Origin: Nemertoderma westbladi
Taxonomy: Eukaryota > Xenacoelomorpha > Nemertodermatida > Nemertodermatidae
NCBI GenBank assembly: GCA_032718475.1
Contig: JAUCBJ010003679.1
Coordinates: forward strand, 1-63,111
Reading direction: 5' to 3'
DNA: 63,111 bases
In this document: positions 24,471-36,010 of the stretch, piece after piece
Layout: each line of letters opens with the position of its first letter
Numbering within the stretch: the stretch's first letter is position 1
Program-made: the position numbers and the translations under genes
The notes under the pieces: generated by a model
Seen by the model: the letters and a program-made list of their open reading frames with translations, nothing else
Told to the model about the DNA's origin: nothing
Databases searched by the model: none

Positions 24471-24830
24471 AAGCCGGCTGGGGGTTGGCGCCCCTGCGGG
24501 GACTACCGTCTCCTCAACGACGCCACGACCCCCGATCGCTACCCAGTCCCGCACATCCAGGACTTCTCGGCGCGTCTCGCCGGGGCCACGATCTTCTCTA
24601 AGGTCGACCTGGTGCGGGGCTACCACCAGATCCCCGTGGCCCCCGGCGACGTTCCCAAGACCGCCGTTATCACTCTGTTCGGACTCTTTGAGTTTGTCCG
24701 GATGCCGTTCGGCCTCAAAAACGCCGCCCAGGCCTTCCAACGCCTGATGGACTACGTCTGCGCTGGGTTGGACTTCCTCTTCGCGTACCTGGACGACATT
24801 CTCATCGCCAGTGCGACCCCCGAGGAACAC
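24462..24830 (+). pseudogene. gypsy reverse transcriptase
   Basis: [13 protein letters not shown], then [18 protein letters not shown], then [18 protein letters not shown], then [11 protein letters not shown] with an intact YLDD catalytic box (about 24,784-24,816). A frameshift near 24,815 joins it to the thumb and RNase H frame. Confidence 0.9.
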
Positions 24831-26211
24831 CGAGTTCGGGGTGGCGGAGATCCAGTTCCTCGGACACATCGTCAACGAGTCCGGAGTCCATCCGCCCCCG
24901 GACAAGGTGGAAGCTGTCCGCTCCTTCCCTCGTCCAACCACCACTAAAGGGTTGCGGGAATTTATCGGTATGGTAACGTTTTACCACCGATTTATTCCCG
25001 CAGCTGCTGCCACCATGCAGCCCCTTTACACCGCCGCCGCCACCAAGGTTAAGGACGTCGACTGGACTCCCGAACTCACCGCCGCGTTCGAGTCCTCCAA
25101 GCGGGCCATCACGGACGCCACCATGCTCGTCCACCCCCGCCACGATGCTCCAACTTCCCTCACCACCGACACCTCCGACTCCGCAGTCGGCGCGGCCCTC
25201 GAGCAGTGGTCCGATGGGAAGTGGCGGCCGCTCGCCTTCTTCAACCGCCAACTCCGCCCTCCAGAACGGAAGTACAGCACCTACGACCGCGAACACCTCG
25301 GCCTGTACCTCGCGGTCCGCCACTTCCAGTATTTCCTAGAGGGCCGTCCGTTTGTGGCCTATACGGAACACAAACCGCTGACCCACGCGTTTGCCAAGGT
25401 CACTGACCCCTGGTCTCCCCGTCAACAGCGCCACCTGGCGTACATATCTGAGTTCACTACCAATGTACGTCATGTTGATGGGAAGGACAACCAGGTGGCA
25501 GACGCCCTCTCCCGCAGCTTCGTGGGCCACCTGTCGACCCAACTCGGGGTTGACTACACCGCCATGGCGGCCGCCCAGCGGGAGGACAACAAACTCCAGA
25601 CCCTCCGGAGGAACCCAGATAACCTTGACCTGCGTGACGTCACGTTCACGGAGGATGACGTCACGCTTCTCTGCGACATCTCGACTGGCCAACCCCGGCC
25701 GCTCATCCCGAGTTCGTGGCACTGTCGCGTGTTCGACATAGTCCACTCCCTGTCCCATCCGTCCATCCGCTCAACTCGGAAGCTCATCTCGGAGCGCTTT
25801 GTCTGGCATGGCCTCGCCAAACAGGTACCCGCCTGGGCCAAGGCCTGCGTCGCCTGCCAGACCTCCAAGGTTCAGCACCATACGAAGGCTGCACTGGAGA
25901 CCTTCACTGTCCCACGTCGTCGCTTCGACCACGTTAACGTCGACCTGGTAGGTCCCCTCCCTCCATCCCAAGGGTTCACCTACCTCTTCACCATCGTCGA
26001 CCGGACGACGCGTTGGCCCGAGGCCATTCCGCTCGCCGACTCAACAACCGAGACCTGCGCCCGTGCTCTCGTCGCCCACTGGATCGCCCGGTTCGGCGTC
26101 CTGGCCGAACTCTCCTCCGACCGTGGCGCCCAGTTCACCTCGGAGTTGTGGTCCGAAGTCAACCGCCTCCTCGGGACGAAACTCCACCGGACCACGTCGT
26201 ACCACCCGTAG
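24811..26211 (+). pseudogene. gypsy RT thumb, RNase H and integrase
   Basis: A 466-codon frame: [36 protein letters not shown], RNase H DTSDSAVGAALEQW and YSTYDREHLGLYLAVRHFQY, VDGKDNQVADALSR. Integrase follows: HPSIRSTRKLISERFVWHG, the CVACQ half of the HHCC finger, DHVNVDLVGPLPPSQGFTYL, LSSDRGAQFTSELW and TTSYHP. A TAG at 26,209 interrupts just before ANGLVERFHRSL, which continues in frame. Confidence 0.9.
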
Positions 26212-26832
26212 GCAAACGGTCTGGTGGAACGGTTCCACCGCTCCCTGAGGGCCCAACTAACCGGCCCCAACTGGGTGGATGAATTGCCCTGGGCCCTTCT
26301 CGGCAACCGGACCGCCCCAAAGGAACTCCTGAACTGCTCCTCGGCTGATTTGGTGTACGGCTCACCACTAACGGTGCCCGGTGACTTCGTCGCCTCGCCA
26401 ACCAATCCACCGGAATCCACAGTCTTCCTTCCGGACCTCCACAAACACGCGAGGCAGTTCATGCTGACACCAACTTCGCGACCTGGGAAATCTGTGCCTC
26501 CTCAGCTCAGTACAAACGAGTACGTCTTTGTGCGTACTGATGCACACCGCGGCCCCTTACAGCGGCCCTACACTGGGCCGTAAAAGTAGCAGAACGGGGG
26601 CCCAAAACATTCATCGTCGAGGTGGGTGGTTGGCGCGAAACTATATCCGTCGACAGACTAAAACCGGCCCACCTCGCGATCGACCAGCCCGTTGCAGTGG
26701 CCGTCCCGCCACGCCGTGGTCGACCACCCACTGCCAGTACCACCCCGGCTGAACCTCCTACTCCCTCACCCCACCTAGTGGAAACTCCGACAGCCGAAGT
26801 ATTTTTTTTAATCACGGTTCTGGGGGGAGCAG
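26212..26832 (+). pseudogene. gypsy integrase C-terminus
   Basis: Continues in the integrase frame after the TAG: VERFHRSLRAQL, WALLGNRTAPKELLNCSSAD. After a stop at 26,581 and a shift comes EVGGWRETISVDRLKPAHL, the usual end of gypsy integrases. The frame ends just before the polypurine tract. Confidence 0.8.
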
Positions 26833-27029
26833 TGTAGCGGTAACAGATATCGAACCGTCAGACACTTTCATTTTCGACGGACAAGATACTGCTGTCCGTG
26901 TCTGCTAGTGACATATGGATTCGACTGTACGTACTATGTACATTACAGTAATAGAATAGTAGTTTTAGGTATACCTACCGGTACCACACCAGCTGCCCTG
27001 GTGTCAACATTTATCTTACTAATTACATT

Positions 27030-27204
27030 GAAATGATGTGAGTCGCGCTAATGCGAGAATCGCGCTCTCCACAGTAGATTAAATTATAATTTCAATGAAA
27101 AGTACTTTTTTTGTTTTTTTTTAACACAAAATCTGTGAATTCCCACTTATACAATTACGTATACATTCACCTACCACAATTACCTACAATAGAATTATAT
27201 TAAA
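27030..27204. other. no gene seen
   Basis: AT-rich junction between the gypsy 3' LTR and a LINE fragment, with a T run near 27,105-27,122. Confidence 0.4.
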
Positions 27205-27345
27205 TCGCATCAGGGATCCCATTGAGAGACTGCACCGTGGAAATCAGAATGGGTTCCGTAAAGGTCGTGGGACCATGGAGCCCTTTTTGGCACTTAGAAG
27301 GATAATTGAAGAGTTATCAAAAAAGAAAGACAGATCCAGGCGAGA
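27205..27345 (+). pseudogene. LINE RT fragment
   Basis: NRIRDPIERLHRGNQNGFRK, GRGTMEPFLALRRIIEELSK: the pre-palm GF(R)xGRGT motif of RTE-like reverse transcriptases. Only about 45 codons remain before the frame breaks. Confidence 0.7.
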
Positions 27346-27484
27346 ACAACATTTTAGCGGATGAATTGTTTACCGCAGCACATAGTGTGTCAACGAAATT
27401 AAATCTATCCAGAGTATTAGGTTCTTGGTGTTCTAAGTTGGAAACGGATGCTTATTTTACGGGCTTATCCTATCCCACGGACAT

Positions 27485-28590
27485 TGACTGACACATCAGT
27501 TAAGATGCTAGAGATACGTAACTTTGCACGAAGAAGTCAATCTTCACCTTACAATTGGGACGATGATGATTTTACGCGACTACAGTATATGATATACTTC
27601 GCTTCACATTAGACAGTGACCCTATACAGATTATAGTCGGTCAAAATGCCTCGGAAGCTTTAGAAGTTTTGGAGAAACTCCCTCCCCTCATAGACTACTT
27701 CCTATGACTGCGTTTGTGGGATGGTTTTGTACCGTACACTCAGAAAAGACAATCCATGAAAGAAGCGTCAACATAAATTACATCTCAGAAACTGAACAAT
27801 TAACAGACGCTTCATTTTCCGACAATGACCAAGATTATCAAATCACAGTTGACCATGACACAATATTAACCATCAGTGAGTGACATGGATGATGCACTCG
27901 ATCTAGTGACAGACCATGGCATATGCCTGAATCAAGTACAATACACATGGCCCTGCATCAAGAAACTGACTGTCTAGATTATGACAACACTCGTTTAATT
28001 GACAGCCAGATAAGAAGGAATGATCCTTTTTATCACTTGGATGCACCAACAGGTGTTTGGAAGAAATGTTAATGATAAGGGTATGTCTGTTGAAGGGAAA
28101 CGCGCGATTCAGATACAGGAGACCACGACTCGTTTCATTCCTGATGAAGGAAAATAATATGAGGTAGGACTTTTGTGGCGATTAAAGGATCCGCACCTTT
28201 TTAATAACCAACCTTTGGCAGAGAAACGGTGCGATCAGCTGAAACAACACCCACTTAGGAACGAAGCGGCTTACGACCTGTACAAAGTAGGAATAGATAA
28301 GTACATAGATAGAGATTACACAGAAAGAGTACTTTAGTAAGTGCACATAAACCAGGCCACGTACGTGTAGTCTTTGATGGTTCTGCGTTTATAAAGGCCA
28401 ATCGTGAATTCGGAACTCATGGCTGGACTGAATTTATTTGCTAATTGCCCGGCCTATTATTAAGGATGAGGCAATTTGCAGTAGCTGTAGCCTCCGATAT
28501 AGAGGGTATGTTTCTACAAGTGAAACTGTCACTCAAAGATAGCAAAATTCTATCACAAAATCCGTATTTAAGAAATTTAGAACGCCAATA
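27485..28590 (+). pseudogene. decayed BEL/Pao pol
   Basis: Frames broken by many stops. In order: DIRFTLDSDPIQIIVGQNA (about 27,600), a FVGWFCTVHSEKT segment (about 27,710), then the pre-RT block YEVGLLWRLKDPHLFNNQPL (about 28,160), EAAYDLYKVGIDKYIDRDYTE (about 28,265, given here as motif), HVRVVFDGSAF (about 28,360) and FAVAVASDIEGMFLQVKLSL (about 28,470). The run Y.VGLLW...VRVVFD.SA...DIE.MF.QV is diagnostic of BEL/Pao. Confidence 0.75.
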
Positions 28591-29276
28591 AATCAAAGAA
28601 GGATGGAAAGTTTCTCCCCTTCAACCCCCCTTTTAATCTGCACCACCCCAACCCAAAGGTGCACAGAGGATTGATGAAAAGTAGGTATTAACAGAAAATT
28701 TGTGTTTTAAAAGTAATATATTAGATATATTTTAAGAGTGGACGCGACCCAAATTGTCAGAAATATTAAACTTACCTTATGCCGACTGAAATATTAATTT
28801 ACCAGGTCCCGCAACCCCTAACGAAGATATTTAGCTAATTATTATACGAATCTATGAATTCTAATCACATAATCCCGATTAAATACCGGTACTCAGCCAA
28901 TCATTTCGCGAGATAACGCTAACTTTGAGTGAGAAGTTTCTATGCAAATTTCTAACTCCAAAATAGTGCTAACACCACTCAGAAAATGATTTCCTTAATG
29001 TCAAATTTATATATTTTTGAGGTCAAAAAGGTATGATCCCACTGTCGCTGAATCCTTAATGTCAAATTTATATATTTTTTAGGTCAAAAATGTATGATCC
29101 CACTGTCTCCAATTCGGCAACTTTTGGAAAAAAAGGCACAGATTCAATGTTTCCTCAAGCGACCAGATTGGGAACTCAAGGTTCACTAGTCCTTTGTGAA
29201 AACTACTGACCGTAATTGCCTTTATTGCCCATAGTGCTAACTTTCGCATTGTTAGCATTCTATAAATGTAGACACG
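28591..29276. other. no gene seen; short direct duplication
   Basis: Contains two nearly identical stretches (about 28,995-29,045 and 29,053-29,105) with AATGTCAAATTTATATATTT, then GGTCAAAAA and TATGATCCCACTGTC, an approximately 60-bp tandem duplication. Otherwise unremarkable. Confidence 0.5.
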
Positions 29277-30505
29277 ACAGACACACCGATTGATACTACA
29301 GCTGATGCGATCTTATACCTCCTTCATCAGATTACAAAAGCGTTAGATGAAAGACACACAATTGTAAAATGTTTATTCATAGACTACTCATCTGCTTTTA
29401 ACACAGTGTTACAAAACAAGTTTTTAAACAGACTTTTAGACGAATTACCAATAGAGATGCGTTGGTTGGCCAGCTGGCTTCACTCATACATGAGTGGTTT
29501 CTCTCAATCGGTTAAATCTGGAAAAAACATATCTTCCTCTATTTCACTGAAAGTTGGTTTTCCCCAAGGGGGTCCTCTTAGTGGACCTTTGTTTACCAAA
29601 GACACTGATGAAATTCGAGCTGACGATGGATCCCTAGCAAAATATTCTGATGACTCAAGAAATCTACAGGCGATAAGGCATTCCGCAGAAAATGACAAAT
29701 ATAAGTCTAACATACAGCGAATTGTTGAGCTATCACATGGAAAAAACTTAAAGATAAACGCAAAGAAATCTGAAGAACTATGTTTCATTCCAATGAACTT
29801 TAAAGAACAGAAAGTTCTAGATATCGCAGAAGAAATAATCTACATAGATGGTGACGAGATTCCGCGTCCGTCCGAAGTGAAACATCTTGGAATATGGATT
29901 GCAAATAATCTATCATGGAAAACTCATATATTTAAACTTATAAAAAGGGTAAATTACATAGTTCGCCAATTCAGTTTTTTCATCCGGTTTGCAAATAAAG
30001 ATACAAAAATATTTCTCTTTGAAACTTACATTGTACCACAATATATGTACTGTGCGGTTGCGTGGGTCCCCCTCATTCCAAAGAATCTCAAAAAGAAGTT
30101 AAAGAGGCCACTGTCGCTGTTTGCCAAACACTCAAAAATTGAAAAACAAGTTTACATGAACATTATAAATGATGCGTTTTCCAAACAGTTCACCAACATG
30201 GTAAAGAAGATTGTGGACACGCCGAGTCATCCTCTACACGCTTTCATTATTGGTTGCCGATCAAACTCCACCGCAACTCGCAATAATTACAGAATGCCTG
30301 ATACACGGACCAAGATGTTTCATAACTCTTTCGCTCCAAGTGCTATTAGATATCTAATAAACAATGAGATACCGATTTTCATGCAATGATATTTTATTTA
30401 TTTTTATGTAATCTGTGTTTGTGATTAACGGTAATTTTCCTATTTACATTCCTCCATATGTACAGGAAATAAAACTAATTATTCATTCATTCATTCATTC
30501 ATTGA
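29277..30505 (+). mobile_element. 5'-truncated CR1/L2-like LINE with ATTC tail
   Basis: Coding from about 29,277 (ADAILYLLHQITKALDE, CLFIDYSSAFNTV) through the long frame 29,406-30,389. Motifs: VGFPQGGPLSGPLFTK (the usual PQGSVLSPLLF), SLAKYSDDSRNLQAI (catalytic YSDD), LKINAKKSEELCF and HLGIWIANNLSWKTHI. The C-terminal region ends SFAPSAIRYLIN, a typical LINE terminus. The 3' end has AATAAAACTAATT and an (ATTC)n tail at 30,481-30,503, a short-repeat tail expected of CR1/L2-type insertions. The endonuclease and RT fingers are missing, so it is a dead-on-arrival copy with an open 327-codon frame. Confidence 0.85.
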
Positions 30506-32210
30506 GTTAGTAGTACCCGTACGCTAAGCTCGCTTACTTTCGTGGCTCGCCCCACAGTATCAAAAATGAACAAAAAACTAGAAAAAGCAGCCTTCACAAA
30601 AACTACAGTGGAGCTAAGTGCAACGTCCTGAATAAATATTATATTCTAGAAGTCCTTGGTTGTCAGACCGGTACCCTTTACCTTGTGCTCCAATTTAGGT
30701 TAGTGGCCATCGAAACTTGTTTTTAAAACAAGTTAACTTCAATAAAAATATATTAGCTACATTTGTTAATTTTTTCCAATAATTAGTTATTAATAAAAAG
30801 CAATAATTAATAAAAAACAGATATATATTTTATATAAAATATTTGTTCTGAAACGTATGTCATTCTTAAAAGAACTTACCAAAACCTACTGTAGCAAGTA
30901 TAATAAAAAAAATTGGTACGGATATTGCACTACTGTATTAGGCAGACCTTCTAGTAACAAAGGCACTAACTATGTTATGGGTACCCACTTTTTGACCATT
31001 TATTTGACAATGTTAATGGCTATTATCTTGAGGTTTTTTGTTTTAGAACATTAATGTCATCTTCTGTTAGACTTAGCTATTGTTTTTTTTATGGTAGCTA
31101 GTGATTTCTTTTAGGTAGCTACTGTTTTTAAAATTGCAAAACCAAATTTTTGGTACCTAATTTTTGATCAATTTTTTTACCGTGTTATTGGATATTATCA
31201 TGATGTTTTTCGTTCTAGAACATAAATTTCACCTTCTGAGAGAGGTTACCTTTTTTTTTATTAAGGTAGCTAGTGTTTTCAAAGGTAGCTAGTGATCTTA
31301 AAATTACAAAATAATATTTTGGACCATGTTAATGGATATTATCAAGATGGTTTTTTGTTCTAGAACATAAATTTTTCACCTTCTGAGAGAGGTTAGCTAG
31401 TATTTTTTATTATGGTAGCTACCGGTAGTGTTTTTAAAGGTAGCTAGTGATCTTAAAATTACAAAAGAAATTTTGTAGTGCCCCTTTTATTTAGACAATT
31501 TCCATATCATCAATATATTCTCGCAATTAATGAAAAGATAAATAAATCTAGTAATAAGTAAAATAAGTAAAAACTCTATTTTGACATCTGCCTATATTTT
31601 ATATAAAATATAAAAAACTAACTAGTGAATAATTACTAGCTACTTTGACTATCAAATATAAATTACTAGCTACACCATGACTCATAAATTATTCCATGCA
31701 AATATATAATTGAGAATTAAATTACCGGTATGTCTTACATTTACTAGCTAATAAATAGTACTATCTACTGTAACACAAAATCAAAAGTACTAGCTACCAT
31801 CTTACTGTCAGAAGGTCAAATATTTGCTCTAGATAAAAAACCTCATAATAAAATACATTTTTACAAGAAAAAAGTTGGTCAAATTTTTTTAAATTTTTCA
31901 ATTATAATTTTTTTCACTAGCTAATAAAAAGTACTATCTAACACAAAATCAAAATTACTAGCTACCATCGTACAGTTAAAGTCGAACATCGAACAGTACT
32001 AGTTAAATATTTGTTCTAGAACAAAAAACCTCATGATAAAAGCCATTTTCATATGAAAAAATTTGTTTATAAAGTGGGTACCCATAACATAGTAGTGCCC
32101 AAAGGCACTACTATGTTATGGGTACCCACTTTATATTATGTTATGGGTACCCACTATTTATTAGTAGTGCCGTAACAAATTTGTATGTTTTAGATTATGT
32201 ACTGTAGTAG
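30506..32210. repeat. AT-rich repeat region upstream of A/B locus copy 2
   Basis: No gene seen. Repeated blocks (near 31,060, 31,215 and 31,360) share TTCTAGAACATAAAT, TTTCACCTTCTGAGAGAGGT and GGTAGCTAGTG, forming an irregular tandem repeat of about 150 bp. TTCTAGAA palindromes recur near 31,210, 31,358 and 32,015. GTGGGTACCCATAACATAGT occurs in both orientations near 30,972-30,990 and 32,075-32,155, making a small palindrome. The region parallels 6.3-7.8 kb. Confidence 0.65.
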
Positions 32211-32212
32211 AT

Positions 32213-32686
32213 ATGGATGCTAATTTGAAATGGTTTACAGAACCTATACATTACAAGAATGCTGAAAAATGGCTTGCTCAAAGTGGGGATTATCGAGCAA
32301 CATATATATTAGAAAAAGCAGGTGATACTGACAACAAATATCCAATGTGTTCTAAAAGTGAATTTGAAGAATGGATTGGGCAAAGGGGATATATCAGTTG
32401 TCATTCGAATAGATCAGCTCCTAGTAACTCAGATAGAGAACCAACAAATTGTAACAATGAACCTCCAGTTAAGATTGGGAATTACCCTGGAATGGTAGTG
32501 GATGTCGACACTGAAGAAAAACCCATAGATCCAGAACATCAACATTACATTGTAAAAATATTGAGTAACTGGCACGAGGCCGAAGCAAAAATCTATAACT
32601 ACTTGGACCAACAGCTGGCTGATAAAAACAAGCGATGTGCGTCCCATGCACAGCACCCACACCATCACCCGCAATATACATTTTAG
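32213..32686 (+). CDS. unknown protein A, copy 2
   Basis: A 157-codon frame from ATG (context AGATATGG, as in copy 1). N-terminal part differs from copy 1 (KWFTEPIHYKNAEKWLAQSG). The core EPTNCNNEPPVKIGNYPG and VVDVDTEEKPIDPEHQHYI is identical. The tail EAEAKIYNYLDQQLADKN could be helical and ends in a His-rich HPHHHPQYTF. No family recognised. ORF B copy 2 follows 3.3 kb downstream in the same orientation, as in copy 1, so A and B probably belong to one transcription unit or one element. Confidence 0.5.
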   Translation: MDANLKWFTEPIHYKNAEKWLAQSGDYRATYILEKAGDTDNKYPMCSKSEFEEWIGQRGYISCHSNRSAPSNSDREPTNCNNEPPVKIGNYPGMVVDVDTEEKPIDPEHQHYIVKILSNWHEAEAKIYNYLDQQLADKNKRCASHAQHPHHHPQYTF

Positions 32687-32849
32687 GATAATTTTAAGTA
32701 ACACACTCCCCAAGATCCAGCCAGGCAAACAGTCGTTTTTATGCAGATCTTAATGCACAAAGGGAGTTAGAACTACTGTTATTACCAATAAGTTAAGGGG
32801 TAGCTTTACCCATTTTAGGATAAAAAATGCAAAAACCTTTTTTTAGTCG

Positions 32850-35800
32850 ATTTTTTGTGCAGAATTTAATGGCGAATCCAAATATGTAAGTTATGACTTC
32901 TCAACATGTTTAGTTTTGGAGATATGATAATTTCACTATGGAATGTTTCCATAAAAGTATGATTATCATTATTTTCCCCAAAAAATGTGTTTCCCAACTT
33001 AAACAGACAGACTAGAATTTGCTGAACATCAAAACTGACACCGGAAATGAAATCAGCGACCCCGAAAACCCCCATAATGAAAAGGTTAGCTAGAATGTGT
33101 GTTTTTGTATGTTGACAAGCATTCGAACAGACAAAAAAACTGACAAGACAGACACCGACAAACAGCCAAACTGACAGATAGACAGAAAAAATTCAACCAA
33201 AAATCAAAACTGACACCGGAAATGAAATTTGCGACATGGAAATCACCCAAAGAGAAACTTTTAGATATTTTGCGTGTTTTATTATATTTTGACGGACAAA
33301 CCAACAGACAGACATATATTCCTACAGACAACGAGACAGACAGAGTTGATTTGTCCAAATTTGACATCACTTGACATCAAAACTGACATCAGAATTAAAT
33401 CTGCGACTACGAAAACCCCCATAGTGAAAATTTCAGCTGTCTGCTTCCTTAAAATCATTCATAAATGACTATTTTAATTAATTCATATCGGCAGTCACAT
33501 AGAGACTGACCAATTTGCGCGGGAAGGTTCAAACTTTAAAAGCATTTCACTCGGAATATTTTTTTCTCGTTTTATGCTTCACGCAAAATCTATCTACTTC
33601 GTCATTTTTTATTCAATTCGTTTGAAACTTGTAGAGAGATTTTGAAATTTTCAGTGTAGGTTATGTTTTGGGCCGATAATGTGAAAAAATATCGGCCCGA
33701 AATAAAGTACATTTTATTTTTTAGTTTATATTACACGTCTGATCAAAATTTGAAAAATCTGTCTATAACTTTTATTGGTCAATATGTCAACACCATTCAC
33801 TGTAAATTTCAAAGGAATTGATTGCAAAATGACGGAGTAGATAGGTTTAGAAAAATGAAAATGCTACCCTTTTTTTCAGAAAAATCTGAATAAAATTGGA
33901 GGGAAATTCAAATTTATATTTTTGCCATGAAAAATATCATAAGAACTTATTAATACATATACAGTATAATGCATTATTTCCATCCTATATTCTATATACA
34001 AACAAAACTCTTGCAATCCTCCAAAAACTGGAGGTGTCTCCAAAAAGGTAAAGCCCCCCCCCCCCTTAAATTTAAAAATTTTACATGTATTACATGATGT
34101 TAAATAACGTGGAACATATTTTCATTATGCTCTCGATTCTTTATTAAATAAAATATCTCGAGTAGGGGCCTATATTGAAAATAATGTTCTATTTACCATG
34201 CAATAAATAACTAATTCTTTTACAAAAAGAAAGTACTATTTTTTATCCAACTTTTTTATCCGCATTTTCGAGGAATAGTAGAACATTTTTAAAAGAGTTC
34301 TACATTTTTCCCATGTAATAAATAATTATTTTGTCAGCATATGCGGACAAAAAATTATTTTATGTCCGCATTTTCGCGGATAAAAAAAGTGAATTTTTAA
34401 AAGAATAATTATTATTTTGTTAGTTTCTCTTTATAGAAGGAAATTAGGCGTACCCATTCCCATGCCCCATGAGCCATGTAATGAGATTCCCATGTAATGA
34501 ATAGTAGGCCTTTATTATCACCGTATTACAATTAATATTTTTCAATGTCTCCCCTTTTGAAAGTTATTTTGAAATACCGGTATTTCTCTTATTTACGAAT
34601 TATACTGTTAACCACATAACCAGCTGTTCAGTGTTCATTCTGATACCACACATTCACATTTCTTTTCAATTAGATTTACCTGAAATCATTCACGAGTTTA
34701 GTATCGGTAGTCACAAGGCTAATTATGTCTAATTGATTTACCAACATATTTTCCAACTTTCTATCACATTCCCACATTATTTCCCAGCATATCACTACGC
34801 CATGCGTGTAGGCCCTACGTTTCGGTATTTCTAAATAATGCCTAAATATAGAAATGACGTCTTTTGAAATTGTAATTTTAGGAAAAAATTAATATCTGAA
34901 AAAATGGATTTGGGGCCGACCTTAAGGTACTTGAAAGCAACTTCGTTTAATGCAACTTCGGAAAAGATTAATATTTATTTTATGGGGTCCAAAAAATTTT
35001 GCAATTGGTGTGGGAGGGGTTAGGGGTAGGGGCAGGGGGATTTATAATTTCACTAAAAACACTACTAGTCCCTCAATCTTGGTTTAAATTTCTTGAAATC
35101 AATTTTTTTGATTCAGTATGATCTACTCTAAAACATTTATCTTATATTATATTTATCTTATATTACATAAAAAATAAAGATTTTTTGAAATTCTATAAGA
35201 TAAATGTTAAAGAACTGCCGAAACCCTTTCGATTGAACCTAAAATCATAAGATTTGGTTGACAAATGGCGGAGGAGTTGTGTTTTAAAATTGAAAATGTC
35301 ATTCTGAGATAATTAATTGCCTTTAAAGTTTGAAACTTCCCGCAAAAGCTGTCTGTAAATATGTAAGAATGTCTGTCAAAATTTATCTAGCAACAAGAAA
35401 GAACAAAACCTTGCTAAGATTTTTGCCATGGGGGTTTTCATGGTCTCTGATTTCATTTCGGAGGTCAGTTTTCAATTTTAAAGAAATCTAGTTAGTCCGT
35501 ATGTCTGTCTGTCGGACTATACTACTATCCGACATTCTGTCCGTCAAATATAATAAAAGGTCACACCATCTAGTTAAACGTTCAGCTATAGGGGTTTTCC
35601 TGGTCGCAGAATTCATTTCGAGTATCAGTTTTAAAATTTGATGATTTCCAAATTATTTTTCTGTTTGGCTGTCCGGTTCTCGGTAATATTTTGACGGACA
35701 GACTCACAGGCATACAGACAGAAACGACGAGGTCAAATTTGAATATTGACATCAGAAATGAAGTCAACGACCGATTTTAGACAGATACAGTATTATGATT

Positions 35801-35850
35801 TTTATTGACGGGCAGAGCGACAGTGAAATGGACAGACATCCATATCTCGA
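32850..35850. repeat. dispersed repeat family with GACAGACAGACA and CGAAAACCCCCATA
   Basis: Blocks holding AAAACTGACACCGGAAATGA, then GCGACC..GAAAACCCCCATA, then GACAGACAGAC-rich sequence occur at about 33,020-33,080, 33,200-33,260 and 33,360-33,440 in plus orientation. They occur inverted at about 35,420-35,480 and 35,585-35,640. A related piece lies at about 37,330-37,440. No coding support; the interval between A and B copy 2 is otherwise AT-rich. Confidence 0.6.
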
Positions 35851-36010
35851 GAAGTAAATAGATCTTACGAATCGTTTTTTACAAATTTGGAATCTTGATG
35901 AAAGTTATATGCACATATGCTTATTTTATTATGCATATATTCGAGCAGATATGCTCGATTACTTAACCGATTCATTAACTATCTCATACTGTACATGTAT
36001 CTGTCTGTTC

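Larger units (their letters stand above)
23256..27028 (+). mobile_element. GC-rich Ty3/gypsy (CsRn1-like) retrotransposon, 5' truncated, decayed
   Basis: An LTR element reading left to right: gag, protease, RT, RNase H, integrase, a polypurine tract (GGGGGGAGCAG, 26,822-26,832) and the start of a 3' LTR (TGTAGCGGTAACAG at 26,833). No 5' LTR or primer site is found upstream of 23,256. The coding part is strongly GC-rich against an AT-rich host. The gag ends in a knuckle-like HARFGSAAKQCRSPC, typical of CsRn1-type elements. Frameshifts near 23,330, 23,800, 24,470, 24,815 and 26,580, and a stop at 26,209, show it is inactive. The 3' LTR end is uncertain. Confidence 0.85.

Noticed and set aside
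23256-25323. Minus-strand ORFs of 100-211 codons across the gypsy element
   Set aside because: GC-rich antisense of gag-pol; stops are rare there by composition and no domains appear.
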